The position numbers and the translations under genes were made by a program. A stretch of 64,000 nt of DNA from Apostichopus japonicus (Eukaryota; Echinodermata; Holothuroidea; Aspidochirotida; Stichopodidae). Location: NCBI RefSeq assembly GCF_037975245.1, contig NC_092563.1, forward strand, positions 13,010,001 to 13,074,000, in the 5' to 3' direction. The notes under the pieces are model-generated. The model did not search any database and had not been told where the DNA came from. It saw only the letters and a list, made by a program, of their open reading frames with translations. This document shows positions 13,083 to 23,537 of the stretch, piece by piece. Numbering within the stretch: the first letter of the stretch is position 1; each line of letters begins with the position of its first letter.

Positions 13083-13331
13083 CTAAAGGCTATAATTCAG
13101 ACCCTGAATAACTAGACACACCGAGATGGGTTTTGGAGGCGGAGTATGCGCACCGCTATGATCGACACTACTACCACTAACACCAATGAACATCATCATC
13201 TCACTACAGTTAACACCACCAGGCCGGCCGTAAGATAATAGCAGGCATAGCACACCCCACTGTAATACCAGGAAACCCATGATCAGCAAATATCCAATTA
13301 CAATCCCTAAAAGCTGCCAGACTTCTTTCAT
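13083..13331 (-). CDS. Possible small membrane-protein ORF or exon
   Basis: 82 codons with one strong hydrophobic segment (GIVIGYLLIMGFLVLQWGVL, residues about 9-28), then a polar tail. Codon composition is less AT-rich than the surroundings. There is an in-frame stop just upstream, no recognised family, and it lies in the PSKH1 intron on the same strand. It may be a relic. Confidence 0.2.
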   Translation of the reverse strand: MKEVWQLLGIVIGYLLIMGFLVLQWGVLCLLLSYGRPGGVNCSEMMMFIGVSGSSVDHSGAHTPPPKPISVCLVIQGLNYSL

Positions 13332-15127
13332 GGTTCCTTCTCTTAAGGATCAGACCAGAGCAATACAAGAGGTTATTATTTGGATTTGTGTTCCAACCTC
13401 TTTGGTAAGATGCTCAAGTACCCCACTGACAATGAACAGTCAGTTTGGAAAACACAAAAGCTCCATTCCATTGCAATATTGACAGAAGGGAACCCTGTCA
13501 CGCAATATCCATGCAGACCCAGCCTACCGCCATGGGCTGTCGTGTGATATACTGTACGCATATGTGAAGTCTTACTTCACATAAATCTTACATCATGTGT
13601 GACAATGACATAGGGCTTGCATTGTGCTCAGACATTTCTCTTTGTTTTCATGTGTCTCATAGATATACAGAAGACCCAAGAAAACCCTGTGCAACGGGAT
13701 CTTTTCGTCTCTTTTAGCTATATTTCCCATTGAGTTTAAAAAACTTCTATATTCTGACCAAAGTAAGAAATATGGACAGGTAATTGGATACCTCATGCTA
13801 ACTAAGTTAGAGATCTGTGCAGACAGAAACAGTAAAAATCAATCATCGAGACAATTTACAGAGTAACATACCACTTTGTTCAATACAGACAATGTTGAGT
13901 CCCACAAATTAATTATGTACATACATGGTCATTTGGAATCTACTGCACACTACTGTATACTGTACCTCCCTTTACTATCACACAGAGTAACAAAGAAAAA
14001 TCATTACTTTTAAGGCTCATATGGCTGAGATGGAAGGATAAGGCATAATGAGTCTAAATGCTGTCATCCCTATTCCTCATCCTCCCACCTGCCCCCCCCC
14101 GTCCCCCTCAAGGATTCTGCACATTCCATGAACATACAACACTTAGATTGGACAGACAGTAAGATGTAGCCAACTACATACTAGTATGTAAAGTATTCCA
14201 CAAAACAGAAGTCTCTTGTGACAGCATGATATAAAGTACTGTAATATCTTTTACAGCAAAATTTGAAAGATTTATTCACTGAAAATAAACAAGAATTTTT
14301 TCCAAGTATACTGGCAATATATAGCAGAGAGGACAACTGGTCATTTCCCCAGGCTTCCCACCTACTGTACTAAAAATTATGAAAACTAGCTCACTTATTA
14401 TCTAGCTAGACAAAATTGAGCAAACTTTATCCCTGCCCCCCCCTCCCCTCCTACTCCAAAGAATTTCCTCTTCCTTTCCATGTAAATGTACAACATTTTT
14501 GCAGAGCTTTTTGCATCCAGAAATGCCTCTTTTTTTTTAAAACAAGTATTTATCAATTATTTTCGATATATTATTTTACAGAACATCTGCATAACATGGA
14601 AATCTTCCCCACGATTAGTCAACTTTTCATCGATATTTAGAAACTGGAAAGTCAAAACTTGTTGTGTTGTGTTTTTTTAATTTGCTAATGGGATTGACAC
14701 TGTGAAATACAAGCCAAAGGTCACCCCATCAAAATTCAGTAATCACTCACTCATTATTACAGTAAACCTACATTTGGGCAATTGGTATTTTCAGACATAC
14801 GTTTCAGACAAATTTTGGGATGTTTAAACATTGCTAAGGTTAAGATGCTATGTTGGAAAAAGTTTATTCTTGGACTTAGTATGTCACTTTGGTACCCCTA
14901 TCAACTCTTATAAAAAATAATTGATCACTCTTACTGCTAAGGTGCAGGGGGTCTACATGTGGTTGGGTGTCAAACATTCTTGCATGAATGACATTTTCAG
15001 CAACCAAAAAATTAATCCCAAATCTAATAATGTATGTATTGAGCACTTTGATGTTTTATGTAATAGTAAACATTAGTAGTCCGCTACAGCAGATACAATT
15101 ACCTGCAATGGTTGGAACTGTGAGATA

Positions 15128-15205
15128 TAATAATAATAAATGAAACTTATATAGCGCCAAATCAGTAGGCAAAAGTCATTGCTCAAGGCGCTTTACAAAG
15201 AAAGC
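15128..15205 (+). repeat. Dispersed AGCGCC/GGCGCT palindromic repeat
   Basis: CTTATATAGCGCCAAATCAG followed by CTCAAGGCGCTTTACAAAG, a short repeat form I recall as common in marine invertebrate genomes and often the end of a SINE or LINE. Confidence 0.55.
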
Positions 15206-15981
15206 AGATTAATTAATGTAATTGCTTGGTGTTGGACTTACATTTTTTGGGTGTCGGACGTACATGTCTGAAATTTCTATGTACCCTGTACAAATGTGAA
15301 AAACAACCCTAATGCAAGTTACTTCAAGTGCTTTAAAACAATGTTTATTATAATGACATAGGAGAAACATACACTTAACAGTTTCACTTGAAACAAGATG
15401 ATTATTAGGTACCACACTTTCCATGTTATGTATACATAGTATCATACAGTTATCCATATGATGTGTAAATGTTAATGACCATATTACTCATAACGTTACA
15501 ACAGTGTACTGTTTAAAGTAATTTATGAAAACTGAACCATTGTTCGATCTTTCATATTGATTTGCTGTTGCTGATACAGGCATGGATGTGATAAGAACCC
15601 AAACCCTACCCTACAATGCCAAATGTTAGACCCACTACTGTGTTTGGATTATGTGGACTACAGTAAACAATACGAACGTAATACTCCCAACTGTCACAAG
15701 CTCTTTTGAAAAGACGCCGGAGGAGAATGAGAACACAAGTCCATGAGTAGTAGTTTCATGTAAACATACACTATTTACAGTGCTTTGCACTGGAGGGATA
15801 AACCCTGAAATGAATACAATTTTAAAGTAAATGTGAGTAACATGAAAAGAAATGCTTTACTTATCATGACGTTCACTTTTATATAATTTATTCCAAGGTA
15901 AGTTATTTTCTCCTGGATATTCATTTCCATCATAGCTGACCACCACCCAGTCACAAATAGCATACTGTATATGTACATGTG

Positions 15982-16625
15982 CAAGGGCGGCGGAAGCACT
16001 TTTAATCTGGGGGGGCACCGACATCAAAGGGCACTTTGCAGAAATTCGATTGGAATGATGCAGCCTTATATTTAGTACCCTTTATAACTCTTTATTGTAT
16101 TATCTTATTTGCGTATACACATCACTCCATCAACGCCCCCCCCCTCAAGAAAAATATGCATACTAGCACTGCAATATCCAATGTGCAAATTGGGAAACAA
16201 GGAACAAGTTTTCTTTTGAGACAAAATGAGGTGAAATCATGCTAGTTGCTAATGTAGGAATCTTCCGAATTAGAGTTTATTTCTTGTTAATATCTTAATA
16301 TTTTTTTTCCATTCGAAATAGCTTTGAGTTTGACCCACAGAGATTCATTAAAAGTCAGGGGCGTAGCTAGGATTTGCAAAGTTGTGTGCACGACTATCTG
16401 AGCGGAGCGCCACCATCGGTTGGCGCGGAGCGTACAAGAAAATTTTTGGTTTTACAAACCCCTCAGATGGCCGGAAACGGCCCTTCCCGAGTGTTCATTC
16501 TGGTTCCCTGGCCTCTTGCTAACTTGAGACACCGCAATTTTTATGTAGAAAAAGGGCACATTTTTAACCTGAGGAAAAGTGGGGGGGCACGTGCCCCCTG
16601 TGCCCCCCCGGTTCCGCCGCCCTTG
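15982..16625. mobile_element. hAT-like non-autonomous element (644 bp)
   Basis: Starts CAAGGGCGGCGGAA and ends with its inverted copy TTCCGCCGCCCTTG, flanked by the 8-bp direct repeat TACATGTG (15974-15981 and 16626-16633). A second terminus-like sequence, CAGGGGCGTAGCTAGG, lies inside at 16358 and starts a segment shared with the element at 28167. Confidence 0.75.
16370..16535 (+). repeat. Dispersed repeat segment, copy 1
   Basis: About 165 bp including CTGAGCGGAGCGCCACC and GATGGCCGGAAACGGCC. It is nearly identical to 28228-28395. The open frame it carries is not maintained in the other copy, so it is read as repeat DNA, not a gene. Confidence 0.8.
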
Positions 16626-16689
16626 TACATGTGTATGTTAGGCGTATATGTACATGTGTATGTTACATACATGTGTATGTACATGTTAG

Positions 16690-16930
16690 GCAGAGTGTAT
16701 AGCCTAGTGGTTAACGCCAGCGTCTCCCAGTCATGAGATCCCCAGTTCGATTCCCCGTCGACAGCAATGTGTGTCGTCTGGCAAGGGTGTTGTTCAATAA
16801 CAACTTCCCGACATGGACGTTAAATGAATTGTGTGCCGAGAGATTGGTTTCGGTCAGCTTGCGAGTCTACAAGCCTCCATGGCTTCTTTCGCGAGTTCCT
16901 GCTTGCGGGAAGATCACATATACATACATA
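16690..16930 (+). mobile_element. tRNA-derived SINE
   Basis: The tRNA-like head has an A-box-like TAGCCTAGTGG and a B box GTTCGATTCC about 45 bases apart, followed by a non-tRNA body and an ACAT/ATAC-rich tail. The head is a polymerase III promoter relic, not a functional tRNA. Confidence 0.75.
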
Positions 16931-16995
16931 CAGTACATGTTCTTCTACTTCCATCATAGCTGACCACCCAGTCACCCATAGCATGTATTATATAT

Positions 16996-18693
16996 TAGTG
17001 TTCGACCGATAATCGGTTAGACAATCGGCATCGGGCCGATTATCAGACAATCGGTAAATAATCGGCATCGGCAAAATCCATTGCGCTACCGATTAGTTGG
17101 AACCGATTATTACGTTCCACATAAAGGATTGTATTTTCCGCGCTTTTGATACACCACAAACACACCGGGAGAAAAATTTTTGATCATTCGATTTGATGCT
17201 ATTCATAGCCGGGGAAGGTGCGCTAATCTACCGTGTAACGGTATCGTAAGTCCCTCGCGCGAGTTTGTACAAATGCTGTTCGATACACTATCCAGTTTTG
17301 GCAGTTAACATCATGCAGTATACCCGCGTAACATCACACAGTATACCCGCGATAAGCTTAGGGGAACGACGTATTTTTTTACTTCGCTTGTTGCATCTAA
17401 CAAAACCACCTGTCATCATGTTAAACGATTGATAAGAAAGAAAACTTGTCTATACTAAATATAATCACCAAATAAGTATACTTTTGAACCACTTTGCCCG
17501 TTTCACCGTAGGTGAAAACTGGAAAGTGAAAACAATAACATTAGGCTTTGTTCATTGTGAGAACTACGTACATTAGGCTAGTCTGGCTGAAGAACGGTTG
17601 AGCTTCAGAACTTTTAAGTTTGAAAATGCGCCCAAGATTTTACAAATGGCATAAAATGATGAAATCAAGGCTCCAAATACACCTAAATATCCATAAACAC
17701 GTTTGGCGACATTCCTCAGAAGTTCTACTGCAAAACAGTATTTTGTGATTAGGCAAACATTCTTACGCATATTTTTACGAAAAATCCGATGAACTTTTTT
17801 CCTATGCCCCATACGTGCTAACAGCAGAGCCTATATACGGCTCTGGCTAACAGTAACTAAACTCCTTACCGCAACCGACTAAAAGCAAGTCTGATTTCCA
17901 GTGACACGCCGCGACAAAGTCAATGGGACTTTAGTGTGTGATTTCTCCCACATGTAGTTAAGTCAATGGAGAAGCGCCATTGACTTACTGTGTATGATCG
18001 TTTGAAACAACGTTCGTTCGATCGGAAGTTTTACCGCGCAGATGGTAATCATTGAAAACTTGAAGCAAACGTTCGGGAATGTTTTATTTTTCATAATAAA
18101 ATAAAACTGTTAGCAAACTGCTTATCCACTAAAGAGCCTGTGTAAGAATATGTTACAAATACTGTGGCGTTACATTTCGATCCTGCTAGGATCGAAACGT
18201 CAGGCCAACTTACTCTTAGGCCTACACATTTTTTTTTCACATCAGATTATATATTTCGATATCAGCTAACGAAATAACGAATGTTTTATTTACGTGCGAT
18301 ATACTTTTTACTTTATTAACGTTGGAGTTGCAACACTGATAATGGTTTTAATAGCAGTTGTAAAACTGTCCCTAACTTTTTTGCTTTTCATTTCGTAGCT
18401 AATGGCTACTATTTTCCCCCTTCTGTAGTCTGTACAGTACTGTGTTGTGGCGGGATTGCAATATTGCGACTCCTCGTTATAATCGTACATCGCCCTATGT
18501 ATGTATTACAGTGTTCTTAGAAGTTGGTAATCATGCATAACACAACGAACTGTGATAACACTAAATCATACATTAGGCCAGTTCCACGAAAATTTTGAAA
18601 TAATCGGTAATCGGTAATCGGCAATCGGCCGATTGTCACAGGAAATAATCGGTAATCGGTAAAACCGATTGTCATACAATCGGTCGAACACTA
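16996..18693. mobile_element. hAT-like non-autonomous DNA transposon
   Basis: Termini TAGTGTTCGACCG and CGGTCGAACACTA are perfect inverted repeats, flanked by an 8-bp direct repeat TTATATAT (16988-16995 and 18694-18701), as expected for hAT insertion. Subterminal regions are full of AATCGG/CCGATT words. No transposase frame is present. A hammerhead-like repeat (about 18090-18230) is nested inside. Confidence 0.8.
18090..18230. repeat. Rearranged copy of the hammerhead-bearing repeat
   Basis: Shares ACTGTTAGCAAACTGCTTAT and flanking sequence with 12180-12240. The core is a palindrome around GATCCTGCTAGGATC with GAAA on both sides, and the CTGANGA side is lost. Nested in the hAT-like element at 16996. 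Confidence 0.65.
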
Positions 18694-19771
18694 TTATATA
18701 TGTAGCTTCTATTTCTGATTGTGAAGCTGCATGTTGGTCAACCAACTCATCAGAGGTTGCAGAATCAATGTAATCTATCAAAATCCTAACAATTGAACGG
18801 ATGCATCATCAGATGTATCACTGACTAGCAAGTGATACTGTCCTTTTCACATCACAAACTGGAGCATGTACTTTAGATGACATTAAAATTTTCATGATTT
18901 GGTTCATCTTATACCTATTTATGGAACTGCCCATGTGGAAAAGAAGCTACTAAGAAAAAGCTTAGTTTGATTAAGTATACACTTACAGTAACTTACTGTA
19001 CTTTAAGTAATGCAGTATTACTCATCAGCTTCGGTGGACAAAACACAGAGAACTGCTTAAAATTATACAAACAAGCAGGGAAAACATTTCAAAGATTTTT
19101 TCTTCATGTAGCTCAGACAACTAGGCCTTGTATCCTTTCTGTCATCCTAACAGCAAATTTGATTGTCCAAAAAATTGTAGGACTACAACAATGACCACAA
19201 CAATGACCACATGTACACAGTAAGAGAGATGTGTAGGCTTGGTGAACAGTAAGAGAGATGTATAGGCTTGGTGAATAGAACAGCAGTTTTGGACATGATA
19301 CTGTACCAATTTATCATTTTATATACTTGGTGGATAATTAGTGTACAATGCAATCTGAATTCGATGAAACAACCAGTCCCCCCATTGGACAATATCCAAA
19401 GCTGGTTTTGGTTGTCCGAACAGAAAAACAGAAATATCAGAACACTTTACAGGGATAAACCTAGTACTTTCTACATTCTGTACTGCTTTGGAAAGTCACA
19501 AAATTACTGCCTGCTATAAACCATACATGCACACAATGTGCCCCATTAGACTGACATGTCTGTCTTTAGACCATGGACTCCATGCATGGAGCCATGACAA
19601 ATAGCTCTCTATGAGTTGACAAAGGACACCGCAGACACTGTACACCTTTAGGCAACATGGGGAATGTTGTTGGGTGATTCATCCAAGATTGTCACTGACA
19701 CAAGCTTGGCTAAAATCAGACCACAAGGCTTTTGTAGGATGCCTTTCTTTCAGCCCCAAAAACAACTTGTT

Positions 19772-19932
19772 GTTGAATACTGCGTTCCATCTGATTTTGA
19801 GAACTCGAGACACCACCTGATGAGAGTAGTGATTTTGTTTGTTACTGTCTTTGATAGGGTAATGTACAGTATGTCAAGCTGCACACACATTATATGCTCA
19901 TGTGGCTTTGTGTGTTCAATCACAAAGACAGT
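19772..19932 (+). repeat. Direct duplication, copy 1
   Basis: TTCCATCTGATTTTGAG, GAGACACCACCTGATGA, TGTCTTTGATAGGG and GTCAAGCTGCACACA occur in the same order at 20118-20283. Confidence 0.8.
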
Positions 19933-20117
19933 GCTGCACATTACTTTCTCTTATTAATACTGGCGAACATTGTTGTTGAATGGGGCTTATCTTTTTAAGC
20001 TTTTAAACAGGATAATCCGGTCAGAGGAAGATTTGTTTTTGCTGATGAAAAGAGGAACATATTCTAAGCATCCTGGTGAAAATTGCAATTCCTACTGAAA
20101 TTTAATCTCCAAAACCA

Positions 20118-20283
20118 ACTTTGAATAATACTGTGTTCCATCTGATTTTGAGGCATCGGTGTTGAGACACCACCTGATGATTAGTGATTAATTATGTTTT
20201 TAATGTCTTTGATAGGGATATATATACGTCAAGCTGCACACAATATGCGAATGTGACTTTGTATGTTCAGTACAGACAGTTTC
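20118..20283 (+). repeat. Direct duplication, copy 2
   Basis: Diverged copy of 19772-19932 with small indels, about 345 bp away. Confidence 0.8.
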
Positions 20284-21357
20284 ATTTCAAATAAAGATGA
20301 AAAAGTTTCCACCATATTAGACCTGTGTGTTTGCTTCTCCTCTTACACAAAGAATACATTTTGAGCTGAGTTATAATGTTGTGTCACTCTGATAGCTTAC
20401 CAAACCATGTAATATTCACAGATTATACGAATATATACTGTATCCAACTATCTTTAGTGAACTATATGGAAAAATTATTTGGTTAATACCAACGAGTGAG
20501 TTAATTAACCTTTTTTTAATTTAGTAGAGGAAGTTAGGTGACCCACAAGATACTGCTTTGTTTCATTTGCAACCGTTATATGCTCAATGTCATTGTTCCA
20601 CTGACTTTGGTGGACGAAAGTCTTACAAAAGGAATAATGTTTTTACGGACCTGGCCTTTCCTTTTACTATGATTGTAACTAAATTCAACATAAAATATAG
20701 CCTTTAAAAGCTTTTCTTGGTTCATTGTATATGTCACAAATTTTTCAATTTCTTGCACATAATTGGCTGGCATTCAAAAGTCAGAATTGATAAACACAAT
20801 GTGCTGGCATGCAGCACAAAATGAGACCAATGTTCGAGACCACATAGTTCAAACAAACAACAGTTTCACTTCAGGAAGCACTTTCTTTATTCTTCTACAT
20901 CATTTTTCAGTTCAAAAATATGTAAAAACCAACTGTTTCTCTTCAAGCACTGTGGAAACAGCCTCAACAATAGATATGATCTAGAGGGGCGATTCCGTGA
21001 AAACAGGGACATGACCCCAAATTTTCAAAATCATTTCTGCAGCCATTTTTGGCTTTTAATATACTATAAACACATTTAGGGTCTGGATTATGTACCTTTT
21101 TTTTCCAGCTTTACCAAGTTCTTCTACCAAAAAATGTGAATACCTGACTAATGTTGATTTTTGAGGGAATATTTGAGGAAATAGTATGGATATTTCAAAG
21201 TCTCAGATTTCCATATTTGAAAGCACCCTAAATAAATTTGTTATATATGTATTGGTAGGGCCATTAGTGATATATTAAAATATTAATCACAATTCCTCCA
21301 AACAGTTTTGGTTTTTAGGCATATTTGGCTGTAACGACACAGAGCTGACTTGAGAGC

Positions 21358-21572
21358 GTAATGCGAGTTACCGAAAGACCAAGTTTTTAACTTTTTTTTT
21401 TCACTGGAGCAGATAATTTCCTGCCATTTCATATTATGCTTCTAGTCAAAGTAAAGAGTATAAAAATAGTTGAAAGAATTAGAAATGTACCTAGTATATA
21501 GATATAAATAGCCATTGAAAACTGTAATGCGAGTTACCAGTAATGCGAGTTACCGCTGTAATGCGAGTTACC
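21358..21572 (+). repeat. Left cluster of four identical GTAATGCGAGTTACC motifs
   Basis: Exact copies start at 21358, 21524, 21540 and 21558, all in the same orientation. Each has dyad halves GTAA and TTAC separated by six bases, which resembles a protein binding site. Confidence 0.9.
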
Positions 21573-22781
21573 ATATTTTATTCCAATCTCACTTGCAGTA
21601 CTACTGATCAACAAAACAATACAGCGCACTAAATACTTATATAAGGTGTGCACAGTAGGTACTTCCTGTACCCAGAATGCACTGCAACCTCCATTACATC
21701 ACATGTGACCCTTAAGACAGTTTCAACAGACATTGATGATTTTATCACCTGACCTTTGTGGAATCATGGAAATTCCAAGTTGCATTCAACTGTGACATCA
21801 TCAAATGAGTAAAGTTAGCATATTCTCTCTCCATTTAAACATTAGCATTTTCATGGGATATTAGTTGCTTAGTAGTACATATTTAGGACAAATTGTGAGA
21901 GCTTAGGCTATATTAGTCTGTAGCCTATCACATAGTAATCTATATGTTCAAGGATGGGCAAATATTGTAAATCATGACCATTATAATATGCCTAACATCT
22001 TGATGGAAATTAGTCTTGATGTGAAAGCTGATGCTGCCAATGGTGTGGGCACCTCAGAATTAGTGGGGTGGGCAGAGGGGATGGGACAGACGGGGAGTTT
22101 GCATCTGGGATGATTGGGGCTGCTGGGGGCGGGGGATGGGGCAGGATTGCGGAGGCTTGGTCAGTTGGAATAGATTGGTGTGGTTTATCAATTCAAATGT
22201 GTGTTCCCCAAATATCATGATGTGCAAACCCCTTTCCCCAATATGAGTGTCTTATCACTACAATGTGAAAATCAACCTTTACTACAAAGCATATCAAATC
22301 CCCAAATTACACAAATAAGGCAGGCCACCGGATTTCACGGGAATTGGTAACTGGAAATGGCCGAACCCCAGGGATGACAAAACTTTCTATCGACAAAACC
22401 AGATGATAAAGAAGTTGGGAACACCTTTGATTGCTAATAGTTGTGGCCAATTCAAGTTTGCATCAAATTCTAATTTGATACAAAACACCATCCATTCAAG
22501 GTTATCTAGAATCTATAGCCTACCACCTTGCCCTCATACCGCATGATGAAACATCTATTGCGTATTGTTGATAGTGTTATTATACTGATAGAATTAGGAA
22601 CAAGGATTGTTTTATTAGTTTCATGCTTTTCCTAAGAACCCTAAATACAAATTTCCAAAGGACCAATCACTTATTAACATGCCAAAGAAACTTTTCTTGT
22701 AATTCACTATATAAGCTGTGAACCCGTTTAACTTTCAGTAGATGTTTTGAGACATTAAAATGGAAGAGGAGAGCTACCAGT

Positions 22782-22935
22782 TTGCTTGGATTAGCTTCAT
22801 TGGAAATTTGGATTGATAATGCAAGAGTGTACATTGCAATCTTGTTAGTCAACAATTTTGGATTAGCTTGATTGGAAATATGGATTGATAATTCAATAGT
22901 GTATGTACATTGCAATCTTGTTAGTCAACAATTCT
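22782..22935 (+). repeat. Tandem duplication of about 78 bp
   Basis: Two adjacent units share GGATTAGCTT, ATTGGAAAT, TGGATTGATAAT and GCAATCTTGTTAGTCAACAA. Confidence 0.85.
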
Positions 22936-23142
22936 TCAGTTGATTTTCTGGTTCAATCAACTTCCATTATTATTGATATAATTGTCAGGATGTTTTGCAA
23001 ATTGTTGTTAAAATGTTGTTAAAAGTTTTGGAAAGAGTTTTACAGTTTCTAAGAGTTTCCAAGTGTTTCAAAAATGGCTTTGGAGCATATCTCTTTCAAA
23101 GAATTTGATGAATAAAGAGCAAAATCGATGACTGGAAAAAGT

Positions 23143-23537
23143 GTAATGCGAGTTACCGTAATGCGAGTTACCAGACTTTTCCCCCCTCCATACCACATAT
23201 GAAGTTGTTTCATATTTTCTACTGCTGATATATAAACATCAGTAGGGTAGATATCTTGTACATGTATGCAATTGAAGAAATCATTCTTTGTTTGAGCACA
23301 GTGCCATTTTGTACCGGTGTCAATTTTTCAGGTGTCCTTTTTCCGTAATGCGAGTTACCGATATTTGGAAGCGCACCATACATTAAGGCGAACAGAATTA
23401 TAATTCTTGATAATTTCATATTGTAGCTATGAATGTTGGGTATTACACCACAGAAAATTGAGGAGTTACACTAACCCATATTCAAGCCACAGCACTTGGA
23501 TTATAAAAAAACAGCAAAAAGTGTAATGCGAGTTACC
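23143..23537 (+). repeat. Right cluster of four identical GTAATGCGAGTTACC motifs
   Basis: Exact copies start at 23143, 23158, 23345 and 23523. The last directly abuts the right inverted terminus. The orientation is the same as in the left cluster. Confidence 0.9.

Noticed and set aside
16374-16736. 120-codon plus-strand ORF
   Set aside because: Spans a dispersed repeat, a hAT-like end and the start of a SINE; not a gene.
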